A stretch of 64,000 bases of DNA from Siphonodentalium dalli (taxonomy: Eukaryota > Mollusca > Scaphopoda > Gadilida > Siphonodentaliidae). The notes below the pieces were generated by a model, which saw only the letters and a program-made list of their open reading frames with translations, was not told the DNA's origin and did not search any database. The stretch spans positions 165,224,394 to 165,288,393 of the forward strand of contig CP136069.1 in assembly GCA_032622095.1 (NCBI GenBank), read 5' to 3'. Positions 1-11,161 of this stretch are shown here, in pieces. Position numbers and translations under genes: made by a program. Numbering within the stretch: the stretch's first letter is position 1; each line of letters begins with the position of its first letter.

Positions 1-40
1 TCGGAAATATGGCTTGTTGCCATTCATCGGAAAGCTCTCA
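1..40. repeat. Family A MITE, partial arm at window edge
   Basis: Forty bases match the inner half of one A arm (from TCGGAAATATGGC to GGAAAGCTCTCA). The other half of the arm lies outside the window and the opposite arm is missing, so the copy is truncated at the hairpin centre. Confidence 0.75.
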
Positions 41-456
41 TTGACGCATAGATGTGAATGGAGCAGAATGTATTCACTGTATGCCAGTACCAGATTTGAT
101 CATGCATTAATTAATTAGTGATAAATAGTAATAAAGAGCAATAATTAGTTCAAGTTTAACAGACCAGTCTCCCAGCCAACAGACATATTTAACGGTGCTA
201 TGTACATGGGCATTCACATGATTGAAATAGATCGGCATTTCTATTTATGGAAGAGGTTATTTCCTCAGCGAAGCAGAAATGGCCGAGTCATTGCGAATGA
301 TGACTTTAGAACCCCATCAATGATATGTGATATGAAACGTGGCAGAAAGATACATTGTGTATATTCATTTCTGGTAACTGATAAAGTGCAAAATTTTGTT
401 AAAACAATTGCATTCAGAACTCTAACTAATGTGCCCAGAAGAGTAAATGAATAAAA
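41..456. other. Unique AT-rich sequence
   Basis: No repeat relationship inside the window and no coding signal I can defend; the short open frame at 200-454 has no recognisable features. Confidence 0.4.
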
Positions 457-460
457 TTAA

Positions 461-1307
461 CCCTTTCTATACTAAATGTATTCTCCCACTCAGTTATAAA
501 AACATACATTGGAATGGTTCAGGGGGCGATTTAATTTTGTATACCCCCCACAACGAAGTTGATGGGGGGGGGGGGGGTATACTGGGACACATGGACACAA
601 ATTTGTCCGGAGTTTTTCTGTCATTTTTTGATAATTTTCGGTGATATTTGGCACAGACATCAACCCACACCATTGGAACCTATGCACCTGCGATTATGAC
701 GTCTGTCAGACTTTTTTAGTTGAGTTATCCCCTTTTTCTAATATAGAAAATTTTCGCAACATTTATAATTATGTCCAATCTTTTATTCCTACATTTTTAG
801 GTCAATTTTTTTAAAACTTGGCACAAATATTTAGTACCATGGGATTATTTAGTACCGGCGATTATGACGTCTGTCCGACTTTTTTTTGTGGAGTTATTCC
901 TCTTTTCGACTTAATATTGCAACATGCATAATTTTGTCCGAGCTTTTATTCCAACATATTTCGGTCAATAGGTTTGGATTAGTGTTAGGGGTTAGGGTTG
1001 TGTACCTGCAATGGGAATCTGTTATTTTATTATTTCAACTAAATGTTTACTGACATGTGAAACATCTTAGTGTTTTAAAAACCTGTGATTATGACGTCTG
1101 TCTGACCTTTTTTGGTGGAGTTATCCCCCTTATTCGACTTAGAAAATTAATATTGCAACATGCATGTTAAGGATACACCGGTATGAGCAGACTACAGCCA
1201 ATCGAAATGATAATACAAGTGCTTAAGAATTCATATTCATTGGTGGGAAATGTTGAGGTAATAAGTTCAACAAACGACCTATCAATGAATAGTTAGTGTC
1301 GAAAGGG
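461..1307. mobile_element. Family D TTAA element split by an E element
   Basis: The left part (461 to about 535) begins CCCTTTCTATACT after TTAA at 457-460. The right part (about 1170-1307) carries the same subterminal sequence as the copy at 16190 (ACAAGTGCT, GGTGGGAAATGTT, TTCAACAAACGAC). The right end reads GAAAGGGTCAA, a degraded AAAGGGTTAA. Between them sits a hairpin-headed E element. Confidence 0.65.
541..1167. repeat. Family E element (hairpin head plus ~170-bp tandem body) inside D
   Basis: It starts TATACCCCCCACAACGAAGT and folds back on a long G run, then runs into repeats containing GATTATGACGTCTGTC (near 690, 855 and 1085), each followed by an AGTTATCCCC/TTCGACTTAGAAAA block. 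It shares all these modules with the complete copy at 8236. Confidence 0.75.
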
Positions 1308-1311
1308 TCAA

Positions 1312-2044
1312 TACACAAAGGCTTGAATTTTGAATTATGACGTCTGTCGCCCTCAACAATATTAGGTTTTCATTACACTGATGAGAGCTGTGGTGCAGAT
1401 CGGGCAGTCTCTTTGAAAAGCCGACGGAAATCAGACAGATCTACAACTCTAGATTTGTGATTCACTTTTGTTTTCTGTATTGATGGAATTCCCTCCATGC
1501 ATACCATTGGTTATGCCGCAGATCATGCGCGACTCTATTGGTCAGTGGCGTAACAAATCAGAAGGCAGAATCCTATTTCAGCAATGACACACACTGCTTC
1601 ATGGTTGGTTATATTTAAAAGGTGAGATACTAGTAGGAGGTCAATGACATTTTGACTATTTTCCCCATGATAGCGAAACACAACAAATGTTATAATGCGG
1701 AATACAGGAGACAAATTCATAATTCATTATACTCATCGCAATCTAGTAGACTTCATCTTCGAGTTTTTATCAGTCGACGATATTTATTACAGATTATTAT
1801 TTCGTATTTTGTTGTTTTTATAATTACTACTAAATACTACAATTCTCACAAATGTTTACTACCCCAAACATGCACTCCATTTTACTACCCCAGACATGCA
1901 CTCCATTTTTTTAAATGATTTATTTCATCATCTTGGGGAAAGCCGCAATGTCCTAGAAAATGAAATGTGAATCAGAGATCAAGAGACGTATATCTGTTAG
2001 GATTTCCATCGGCTTCAATGAGACTGCATATCAGGCTGTTTGAT
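1312..2044. other. Unique sequence with a short tandem repeat
   Basis: Mostly unique. Two copies of a ~27-bp unit (ACTACCCCARACATGCACTC) lie at about 1857-1911. No gene seen. Confidence 0.45.
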
Positions 2045-2264
2045 TACAGTAATGTCCTAAATAATCAACTCCTTAACGACAGCAGAATTATGGGTAACTT
2101 TTTAGGATTTAGTCGTAAATATGGCTTGTTGCCATTCATTGGAAAGCTCTCACTGAGAGCTTTCCGATGAATGGCAACAAGCCATATTTCCGACTAAATC
2201 CTGATAAATTACCCATAATTCTGCTGTCGTTAAGGAGTCGATTATTTAATAGGGCATTACTGTA
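2045..2264. mobile_element. Family A foldback MITE, complete (TA / CAGT ends)
   Basis: A nearly perfect palindrome about 220 bp long. It begins TACAGTAATGTCCTAAATAA and ends with the complement of that sequence (GGGCATTACTGTA), with centre at CTCTCACTGAGAG. A TA dinucleotide at both edges and CAGT termini are the hallmarks of Tc1/mariner-derived MITEs. It is non-coding; any open frame through it is a by-product of the palindrome. Confidence 0.85.
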
Positions 2265-2668
2265 GTTGAGTGATATAGGGGGACTTGGGGAGAAGATAAT
2301 GCCGTTTGTATTGGGAATACAGTCCTAATCCAGCCCTCATAGACAGGCATAAAAATGCCTTAGCTGTCTGTTTTGATCTGTTTACTGTTTTGGGATTCCA
2401 TGATATCACTGGTGTAAACTCAGACAAAGCACTCAAATCAGGCACCAGGGATTATTTTTCAATTTCACAATCACATGAGAGCATTAAAAATGATTAACAG
2501 AGGTCCATTACATGATTAAATAATGCAGCGATTGATATTTGCTTTAGCTGTTCAGTACAACTGGAGGGAAGAGGACATTACTGTATACCATTTTAAAGAG
2601 GATCGAAGCTCCAAAACATTGTATTATCAACTTATTCATTCGAATTAACCATGAACATGTTGTTTTTA
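2265..2668. other. Unique sequence, nothing recognised
   Basis: No repeat or gene supported. Confidence 0.4.
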
Positions 2669-2925
2669 GCTCACCTGAGACGAAGTCTCCGGTGGAGCTA
2701 TAGTCATCACTCCTCGTCCGTCGTCCGTCGAGCCGTCCGTCCATCCGTCCGTCCGTCAACAATTCTTTGAACATCTTCTCCTCTGGAACCGTAAGACCAA
2801 ATGGGTTCATATTTGGTGTGGATGTTCCCTAGGTGACTGTTATTCAGATTTGTTCAAATGAGGTCACTGGGTCGAATGTGGGCAGAGCCAGTGACATAAC
2901 TAAAAAAAAAAAACCATGTTATAAA
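2669..2925. repeat. Family G element head (AGCTCACCTGAGACG type)
   Basis: The head AGCTCACCTGAGACGAAGTC folds on itself and is followed by GGTGGAGCTATAGTCATCAC, a run of CGTCC/GTCCGTC motifs, then the body module ATTTGGTGTGGATGTTCC and GGTCACTGGGTCGAATG. The same order recurs at 27248. Repeats with this head are, to my knowledge, common in bivalve genomes. Confidence 0.75.
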
Positions 2926-3329
2926 ATTTGAAAAAGTGACACCATTATAACATCTGCAGATTTATGAAACTTTAATCTTTAATCTTCTGAAATTACAGAA
3001 ATATTCCATTACCCATCCCCCTCCCACATGGCCCAGATGCACCCCCACCCTGCAGTGGCCTACACCCAACCAACATCCCTTCCAATGGATATCATTTCCA
3101 GCTTCCAACATTAATACCTGTTCTATTAAAGTTGCAGATATCTCTTTGTGGATAGACAGAGAGAAACACAGGTCATTAATCAAGGAATACAATGTCACTG
3201 ACAGCTTGTATAAACATACTGCTAGCAATTTAAACAAACTGCCTGAATTTAGTGTGTCTGACATTTGCAGGTCAGAGAATCATTAATAAGAGGTACAATC
3301 TATCATGTATTGTTCAACATGGCAAATAG
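2926..3329. other. Sequence between G head and H1; C-rich on + strand near 3005-3080
   Basis: No homology within the window and no gene supported. Confidence 0.35.
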
Positions 3330-3674
3330 GAGGTCTGTCATTTGCAGAATGAGGTCCCCAGAGGGTGAATTTAGTGATGCTATCCCACACAGTTGTTAGT
3401 TACATTTCCCTTCTAGGAAGTTTCTATATCCCCTAATTTGCAGAATATAAAATTCATAATTGAGGTGTCCAATGGGTGAACATCAACTTCAACTGGGGAA
3501 CTTCAATCTTATCCTAGGTCTGCCATAGCAGTTGAGGGCCTTAGCAGAATGAGGTCCCCAGAGGGTGAATTTAGTGATGCTAGCCCACTGTGCAGGATAG
3601 CGTCACTAAAGTCACCCTCTGGGGGACCTCATTCCGCAAATGACAGACACACTATCACACTATTTCAAGGCTTG
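3330..3674. mobile_element. Family H foldback element, long form (H1)
   Basis: It contains GTCTGTCATTTGCAGAATGA then GGTCCCCAGAGGGTGAATTT, and ends with the reverse complement and TATTTCAAGGCTTG. The inner part carries the longer-form module (ATTTGCAGAAT..GGGTGAACATCAACTTC..CCTAGGTCTGCC). The left end lacks the CAAGCC terminus. Confidence 0.75.
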
Positions 3675-3724
3675 ATTGTATAATACATTGTGTTGCTTGA
3701 GGCCAGGCACATACAATGTAGGAA

Positions 3725-4400
3725 TAGGTGCACTATTTGCAGGCTTGCTCCTTTGGTGATTGTGGTTCAGATTTGTTCTATCAGGGTCACCAGGTCAAGT
3801 AGGTGCAAGGCCAGCTACATTACTCTTTCTCTACATAGTAATTCATGATGTGTCTTCTATGCAATAATCAAATGGCCTATTTTGCTTATATTTGGTATGA
3901 AATTACCTTTGTGAAAATGGGATCACAAAGTCAAATAAGGGCAGAGACTATTTCACTACATAGTAATTCTTAAAATATGTTTGCAAGAACTGGTTGGCTT
4001 ATTTAGCATGGAATGTTCTTCCTTGACTGCAATTCAGATTTTTTTTAAATGGGGTCACTTGGTCAAATAGGGGCCAAACGAAGAACAGTTTCCCTCTTAA
4101 TATGCTTCCTTCACAAGGACCATCAGGTCTATTTTACTGATATTTATCATATGTATGAAGGGTTCTTTGGTGTCTGGGATTTAAATTTATTCAGATGGGG
4201 TCACCAGGTTAAATAGGGTGGGACCAGGGACATAACTATATGTCTCTATAGTAATTCTTAAAATGTCTTCTCAAGAGAGGTTGGACTATTTAGCTTACAT
4301 ATAGTATGGAGCAATCAGGAGGATCCTTAAGTGACTGAGATTCAGATTTGTTAAAATGAGGTCAATTTGTCAAGAAATGGTGGGGCTATGGGGAGTTAAC
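3725..4400. repeat. Family G tandem body, degenerate units
   Basis: Several diverged copies of a ~165-bp unit containing AGATTTGTTYWAATGGGGTC, GGTCAAATAGGG, a CATAACT block and AGTAATTCTTAAAATGT (near 3770, 3950, 4030, 4190, 4330). They look like the tail of the G element starting at 2669, separated from it by an H insertion and unique sequence. Confidence 0.6.
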
Positions 4401-5820
4401 ACTTTTGTGTCTAATAAAATCATTGAAATGCCAAATTCATTAAAACATCTACCTTGGAACCACCTGACTGATTAATCTGACTTACATGTATTGTGTTTTG
4501 GATCCATGGATAATTGGGCTTCAAACATGTCTAAATGGTTTTGGAAAAAGGCGCTTGTGAGATTGGAAATTTCCAACAATTGAGAAAGTTTGAGGTGTCA
4601 GTTGTGAAATTCCAACCTAAGACTTGGGAGTCTGTATACCGGTCAAAGGGGACTTGTTGAGCTGGAGGAGGAGGGGGTGATCAGTAGTATACAGTTGGTA
4701 ATTTCAAGGTGGATTTTCACCAATCTACATATGTGAAATCTCTCTAGCCACATATACTGTTTAGAGCTATTTCTTTTAAAGTAATTATGAAAAGTTCTGA
4801 CTGTTGTAGTCTCCAGAGTCCCAGTCTTATCAGTCTTTGTAGTCTGGTGAGCGACCCCACAGTCATTGACTGTCTTGTTGTCAAAGTACTGACATGTTCT
4901 GTGCATAATTTAAATCTGGTCTGTTCTGCCAGTCTGTTATTCTCAATGGAAGGGGAACAACTCAATCTCTTTGTTGTGAATTATGATGCATTCTGGGATA
5001 AACAACAGGGGAAGTCTTGGGTGAATCTGATAATCTCTATCACTTGATGGACACTCCCAGGCCACAGCTGTTTCTTTTGCTGGTGGAATATATATATTTT
5101 TGGTTCCTCTTCCATATGGTATATATTAAATATGGAATATGTTGTGTATAATGTGATCTGGCCATTCGAAAATTAAGTGGGAGTTTAATTAATGCTGCAG
5201 TGGAGAGGTTAAAATAAGCCCTTGCTGGATTTAGAATTAGTTAAGTATAAAGCATCAGTGCCATCACTGTGTCATCATCATGGAAAATTCCTTTTCCTGA
5301 CATTACATTTTGTTGTAAATGTCACAACTGTTTGATATATATCAAGGACAATAGAACCCGGTCTTTACTGTTGAGGCCTAAACAAATATAGATGTGTTTC
5401 CCCATCAGTGTTGCATGAAACCAATCTATTTTTTAAGCGTTTCGGACTTCAGGACTGTTCAGTGTCGTCTTAATAATATTTACACACTAAGTGTTGTCAT
5501 CACTAAATCCAGCATTCTGATTGGTCGGCGCCCACGTGGCTAGTTGCAGTTATTTCTCGGTGAATGCGCAACACCTCATAACACCAAGCTAATAACACCA
5601 TCGATACGTCATTAGGTTTGGAAATACGAACGCGTAATGTTTTGGGCGCATTTGGTCTCGTGCAGGATTGACTTAATACATCATCGGGTTTCAATATGAA
5701 GAGAAATTGTTCCTATTAACTTTTGCCAAGGGTGCTATTGGGTATTTTGGGCTGATCTTGTCACGATACACTTTTCGATTTAAATATATTTACAAAAGTG
5801 ACTTTCTCGCTAAATGTATA
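4401..5820. other. 1.4 kb of unique sequence, no gene recognised
   Basis: Mixed-composition sequence with no convincing exon or repeat. Several ~70-90-codon open frames occur on both strands, but none has a recognisable motif. Confidence 0.4.
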
Positions 5821-5978
5821 TAAATATAAGGATTAACTGTCATGTGGACTATTTTTATGGAGATGTAACGGTGAGGTAAGTGGTCATAACTTGTATGTAA
5901 AACCACAAGTTATGTCCACTTACCTCACCGTTACATCTCCATAAAAACAGTCCACATGACAGTTAATCCTTATATTTA
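5821..5978. mobile_element. Near-perfect 158-bp hairpin element
   Basis: Two 74-nt arms, differing at only a couple of positions, flank a 10-nt loop (5895-5904). The stem starts TAAATATAAGGATTAACTGT and includes GGAGATGTAACGGTGAGGTA. Arms this well matched imply a recent origin. No target duplication is obvious. No other copy in the window. Confidence 0.7.
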
Positions 5979-5992
5979 AATATAAATCCTAG

Positions 5993-6232
5993 GCCTGAGA
6001 ATAAGGTGTCTGTCATTTGCAGAATGAGGTCCCCAGAGGGTGAATTTAGTGACGCTATCCCGCATAGCGGGCTAGCATCACTAAATTCACCCTCTGGGAA
6101 CCTCATTCTACATGGCCTCATCTGCTATGGGAGACAGACTCAGATTGAAGTTCCCAAATGGTGAATATGGTGATATACACCAATTGGGAACCTCAATTAT
6201 GAAATGTGTTGTCTGCCAATTTGGGATATAGA
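5993..6232. mobile_element. Family H foldback element (H2)
   Basis: GGTGTCTGTCATTTGCAGAA, followed by the GGTCCCCAGAGGGTGAATTT arm, the centre CGCATAGCGGGCTAGC and the opposing arm, then an extra module with CAGATTGAAGTTCCCAAATG and its inverted partner. The extra module also occurs in H9 at 20.5 kb. Confidence 0.75.
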
Positions 6233-6266
6233 GAAACTAAACTAAACCTATCACAGATATAAGTGA

Positions 6267-6320
6267 TTGCAATGGCACAGGGTTTTCGCAAAATTTCAGG
6301 AAGCTCCAGTCATGGAAGGG
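6267..6320. mobile_element. Family C MITE, right-end fragment
   Basis: GCAATGGCACAGGGTTTTCG to GTCATGGAAGGG, followed by TTAA at 6321-6324. This matches the right end of C2 at 20.2 kb; the internal palindromes are missing. Confidence 0.7.
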
Positions 6321-6324
6321 TTAA

Positions 6325-7625
6325 CCATTAACTATGGGAAACAAATTTGTGGGGTGTGTCCTAAACCACAGGTCCCCAGAACAAAATTTAAGAGTATAAA
6401 ATATCTTTCTACCTATTTATGAGGCATTTATGTAACAAAAATTATTTTTGTGTATTTTGAACCTAAAAAAATTAGGCTTGGCCAAGTTGTATACCTTTGT
6501 ATAGGATTAAGTACTATTGGGGTGGGGTCAATTTTTGTTTTCAGGACCTGTGTCCTAAACCAGGCTATTTACAATGCTGGTGTCCAACCATTAACCACGC
6601 CCATGGAAATTTCCATCAAGAGAAACAAAACTATATATTTTTAGCCTTATATGACAATAACCGGTGCTATGAGCATAGCATCACAATCCTAACTCCCCTG
6701 CATTAGGTTTTAATTGGCCTACAGCATTCATAAATGTCATGATCAATAAATCATCATAGTTTCTATTTGTACCCAATGCATTAGTAGTTTGGTAAACTGG
6801 TGGTCGTGATTGGAAGCTGACAATTCTGTTACATTAAGCACTCAACTAAGCGTAAAATAAACCAATTACTCACTTATACACCTGCTGCAGTGTGTGGTTA
6901 TTATTATGGTTCCCCGAATCCCCGTGGAGGTTCCTTCAAGGTGTGCTGATCCCAAGGCAACTGGAAATAAGTCAATGTACACGACCTGATAATTAACCCC
7001 ATTCCTGCTAAACCTTCCTGGTTGGAACTTGGAAGCTGACAATTCTGTTACATTAAACATGGCTCATTCGAACCCCAATATTATGTGTACACTAGCTGAA
7101 ACAAGCTCTCTTTTGGGGCCTTTATTCAGCGATAGAGGGGCCTGTGGCCCATTTATGCTATAGGGACCTGCAGCCCCTTTGTGTGTGCTTAGTGCACATT
7201 TTGATCTTAAACAGGCTCCAGTATTCAGCGACCTCTTTGCACACCTTTTGATTGTTTTAACATTTTGATTAAAAATTTTAATTAAAATTTAAAAAAAATT
7301 TAAAATTGAATTAAAAAAAAAATTTAAATTAAAAAATAAATTCATTTGTTGAATCATTTTTATTGAACTTCTTGCTCGATTTAACGAAGAAAAAAATGTC
7401 TATTTTCATAAATAATAAAAATTTAGAATAAAATTTTTAAAATACTAACACTGCTATAATTTAATATCTGCAGGGTTACCCTGAGTCACCACACCCAATT
7501 TGTTTGAAATCGGTCCAGGGGTCTGGGAGAAATATCGCAAACAGGCAGACAGGCTGACAGATCCTACTATATTATAATATTTATATACATGTATAGATTG
7601 GAGGTTCCATCAAGCTTTGCTGTAT
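6325..7625. other. Intergenic sequence with AT-rich tract and short duplications
   Basis: A ~30-bp string (GGAAGCTGACAATTCTGTTA) occurs at about 6810 and 7031. From 7240 to 7450 the sequence is very AT-rich. At 7490-7570 there is a block ending in CAGGCAGACAGGCTGACAG, the kind of tail seen on hairpin-headed repeats. No gene supported. Confidence 0.45.
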
Positions 7626-7629
7626 TTAA

Positions 7630-7910
7630 CCTCTTCACTGCTAAATGACGTTATGATGTCGTTATTGCATTTTCCAATAGAAAAATATAACGGGAATATC
7701 ACAAGAACCATAACACTGACTCAGTTCAAAGGCTATTGTTGTTCACAATCGTGGAACGTCATACACTGTTTGAAACTTCAAGATACAGTTATTCCAATGC
7801 ATCAATCTCTGAGTTCCAATAATGAATAATGCTACAGACCATATAGTACATGACATGCACTTTTACATCCATAGTTACGGACGTCATAGCAGCGAAGAGG
7901 TTAACCCTTT
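7630..7910. mobile_element. Family S TTAA-flanked MITE
   Basis: Flanked by TTAA at 7626-7629 and 7911-7914. Its terminal inverted repeats are CCTCTTCACTGCTAAATGAC and its complement GACGTCATAGCAGCGAAGAGG, with one small gap. The 281-bp element is non-coding. The TTAA duplication suggests mobilisation by a piggyBac- or Kolobok-type transposase. Confidence 0.7.
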
Positions 7911-7914
7911 GCCC

Positions 7915-8148
7915 AACAAACCGGCCAAAAACGCCCAAATAAAGCTTCAACAGCCTAAAATATCTTCGGTCTGTCTCAATACCACCATACAAATATGGAT
8001 ATCATTGGAACTGGTTCATTGACCACATTGTGATGGTTACAGTTATGCCCTGTGCCAATGCATTCTCTTATATATGCGAGTCGACCATAGGTCGCCTCGC
8101 ATATATAAGAGAATGCATTGGCACAGGGCCATTCTGTTGGGTAAAGGG
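7915..8148. mobile_element. Family B TTAA MITE, internally deleted (B4)
   Basis: TTAA at 7911-7914 (shared with S) and 8149-8152. Ends CCCTTTGCCCAACA and TGTTGGGTAAAGGG are inverted. Only one of the two internal palindromes seen in full copies remains, so the element is 234 bp instead of ~392. Confidence 0.85.
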
Positions 8149-8235
8149 TTAACTCCAGCCATTTATGGGAACATCTACTACCCTCAACAGAATATATGCA
8201 ACAAATTAATGACTCGAGCCATAATCTCATTTTCA

Positions 8236-8973
8236 TTATACCCCCCGCAACGAAGTTAGGGGGGGTATACTGGAGTCAGCTTGTCCGTCCGTCCGTCCGT
8301 GGACACAAATTTGTCCGGAGTTTTTCTCAGTCGTTTTTTGATCAATTTCCGTGAAACTTGGCACAGACATCAACCATCATGGGAACCTGTGCACCTGCGA
8401 TTATGACGTCTGTTGGACTTTTTTTTTTTTGAGTTATCCCCCCTTTTTCGACTTAGAAAATTTTCGCAGCATGTATACTTTTGTCCGAGCTTTTATTCCT
8501 ACATTTTTGGTCAATTTTTTAAAAACGTGGCACAGATATTTAGTACCATTGGAACTTGTGCATCTGCGATTATGACATCTGTCTGACATTTTTTGGTGGA
8601 GTTATCCCCCTTTTTCAACTTAGAAACTTTTTTTGCAACATGCATAATTTTGTCCGAGCTTTTATTCCTACATTTTTCGGTCAATGTTTTTTAATCTTGG
8701 CACTGAAATTTAGTACCATGGGAACCTGTGCACCTGCAATTATGACGTCTGTCCGACATTTTTTGTGTGGAGTTATTCCCCATTTTCGACTTAGAATTTT
8801 TTTCGCAACATACATAATTTTGTCCAAGCTTTTATTCCTACAATTTTCGGTCAATAGGTTTAAGATTAGGGTTATGGTTGTACACCTGCAATGCGAACTG
8901 TTATTTTATTATTTTAACTAAATGTTTACTGACATGTCAAACATCTTAGTATTTTTTTAAAAGGGGGGTATCC
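8236..8973. repeat. Family E element, complete
   Basis: It starts TATACCCCCCGCAACGAAGT, folding on GGGGGGGTATA, then (GTCC)n and ACACAAATTTGTCCGGAG. Three tandem units of ~170 bp follow, aligned on ACCTGCGATTATGACGTCTG (8393, 8562, 8732). The element closes with AAAGGGGGGTATCC, so its ends are inverted copies of each other. Not protein-coding. Confidence 0.8.
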
Positions 8974-9359
8974 GTAGTCCCATTGGGACAGTCACACCTC
9001 TAGTTATAATTACCATGTCTTGTCTCGTCTTGTCTTGTGTAGATTCCCCTGTTAGTTGTTGAGGTACCGCTGCCACGAGCGCTGTTTTTTCCTTCCAAGT
9101 GTTCTGATCCAGTAATGAGAAAGAATCTCTGTAGAATCCGAATGCAAATAATTGAAGATGTGTTGTACATAAAGATATATATACACTTATAACCTGCAAG
9201 TTTCTGTTCCCATAAATTAGTTTCAAAAACAGGATAAAAGTTCATTCTGTGTACATCTTGGTGATCAACGATCTTAAATGATTGCTAGACCATTACAAAT
9301 ACTAATAATAAACATAAACATAGATAGAGGACTGAGTCAGACTCATAAGTTTATGTTGT
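8974..9359. other. Unique sequence
   Basis: Short CTTGTCTCGTCTTGTCTTG repeat near 9015; otherwise nothing recognised. Confidence 0.4.
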
Positions 9360-9565
9360 TACAGTAATGCCCTAAGTAATCGACCTCTTAACCAAAGCAG
9401 AATTATGGGTAACTTTCAGGAAATATGGCTTGTTGCCATTCACCGGAAAGCTCTCAGCGAGAGCTTTCCGATGAATGGCAACAAGCCATATTTCCGACTA
9501 AATCCTGAAAAGTTACCCATAATTCTGCTTTGGTTAAGAGATCGATTACTTAGGGCATTACTGTA
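9360..9565. mobile_element. Family A foldback MITE, complete
   Basis: TACAGTAATGCCCTAAGTAA to the inverted TTAGGGCATTACTGTA, palindromic about the centre CTCTCAGCGAGAG. The left arm lacks ~10 bp compared with other copies. Confidence 0.85.
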
Positions 9566-9963
9566 CATCGTTCTTAGATCACATGAGTCTATTTTGCACT
9601 TATTCCTGGCTCAAATTCATTAATTTTTTGCATATATTCTGTTGAATATAGTAGGAGATGGCCCCATAAATGGCTTGATTTGGGTACATTTCAACTTTAC
9701 ACACTACTTGATAATTAACTCCATTGCTGCAATAATGTTCCTATAGTAACTTCATACTGAGTACTGAGGATAAATATCATGTGTTTAACATATGTCCCTA
9801 CTGAGTACATATCACTTAAAGACAATATTGTTATTCCTCGAACTGGTGGTCATGATTGGAAGCTAAACAGTTTGAAAGTTTGTAGTACCAGATGGTAAGG
9901 TGGGGTGGACATTCTAGGTTAGTCCCAAACCCCTCCCCCTACATACTGCAACCTCTCCCCCTC

Positions 9964-10073
9964 ACTGAGAGCTTTCCAATGAATGGCAACAAGCCATATT
10001 TCCGACTAAATCCTGAAAAATTACCCATAATTTAGCTGTGGTTAAGGAGTCGATTATTTAGGGCATTACTGTA
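9964..10073. mobile_element. Family A MITE, right arm only
   Basis: CTGAGAGCTTTCCAATGAAT through to GGGCATTACTGTA. The left arm is absent; the break is at the hairpin centre, as in the copy at 1-40. Confidence 0.75.
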
Positions 10074-10406
10074 TGTCCCTGGAATCCTCAGGAATGGCCC
10101 TGGCATTCGCAGAGTTAAATGGCATTTCTGTCACTTAGGTGACAATAGACATAATATTTACAGGGACTATCAGACAAGCTGCCATGCATTAGTTAAACTG
10201 TCATTGATTTTGTCTGTGGAACACTTGAGTTGTTTGCTAAGATGAAGCATTCTGACACTGGAAAAATCATTACATAATTGTGGACCCTCCCCACAGAGTA
10301 GATTAGAAGCTGTTTCTGATTTTCATGAGTTAATGGCCCTAATTTAGAAGTGAGGGCTTGTCTGATAAGCATCTTTGAATGAGCCACTGTCCACTAATCG
10401 TTTAAA

Positions 10407-10660
10407 CAAGCCTTGAAATAGGGTGTCTGTCATTTGCAGAATGAGGTCCCCAGAGGGTCAATTTAGAGATGCTACCCCGCATAGCGGGCTAGCATCACCA
10501 AATTCACCCTCTGGGGACCTCATTCTGCTTACACCTCAGCAGAATGTGGTCCCCAGAGGGTGAATTTGGTGATGCTAGCCCGCTATGTGGGGTAGCATCA
10601 CTAAATTCACCCTCTGGGGACCTCATTCTGCAAATGACAGACACCCTATTTCAAGGCTTG
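10407..10660. mobile_element. Family H element with 8-bp target duplication (H3)
   Basis: The termini are CAAGCCTTGAAATAGGGTGT and the exact inverse ending CTATTTCAAGGCTTG. Flanks are CGTTTAAA at 10399-10406 and again at 10661-10668, an 8-bp target duplication as made by hAT and a few other transposase families. Internally two back-to-back palindromes are separated by CTTACACCTCAGC. Non-coding. Confidence 0.85.
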
Positions 10661-10737
10661 CGTTTAAAGGGAATAGATCCTTTCTTCCTCATCATTCCAC
10701 TGAACTAGCCTTGTTATCACTAAATTATGGACCGTTT
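10661..10737. repeat. Flank of H3, duplicated at about 11005-11081
   Basis: CGTTTAAAGGGAATAGATCC to CCGTTTTTTCCTCA is repeated identically after H4, about 344 bp downstream. Confidence 0.85.
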
Positions 10738-10855
10738 TTTCCTCATATGTTTGATATTTGGAATGTCCAAATTTAGAAACAAAGTGTTCAGACAACTGTT
10801 TTGGTCTGTTGCATTGGCGCGTTGCATTGGATCAGTTGAACTATATACACATCTG

Positions 10856-11004
10856 CAAGCCTTGAAATAGGGTGTCTGTCATTTGCAGAATGAGGTCCCC
10901 AGAGGGTGAATTTGGTGATGCTAGCCCGCTATGCGGTAGCATCACTAAATTCACCCTCTGGGGACCTCATTCTGCAAATGACAGACACCCTATTTCATGG
11001 CTTG
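10856..11004. mobile_element. Family H element (H4), hybrid copy
   Basis: The left terminus CAAGCCTTGAAATAGGGTGT has flank CACATCTG, but the right terminus is followed by CGTTTAAAGGGAATAGATCC, identical to the flank of H3. The right half plus ~90 bp of flank therefore duplicates 10580-10737. Confidence 0.8.
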
Positions 11005-11161
11005 CGTTTAAAGGGAATAGATCCTTTCTTCCTCATCATTCCACTGAACTAGCCTTGTTATCACTAAATTATGGACCGTTTTTTCCTCAATTGTAAAATT
11101 CCTCTATAAATATGAGTCATCAAAGCCAAATTAATCAGGAAAATAAGATTTAAGATGTATC

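Noticed and set aside
10585-11096. Two similar frames containing SIAKFTLWGPHSANDRH-type peptides
   Set aside because: They translate H foldback arms and a duplicated flank; the same peptide appears on either strand wherever H occurs.
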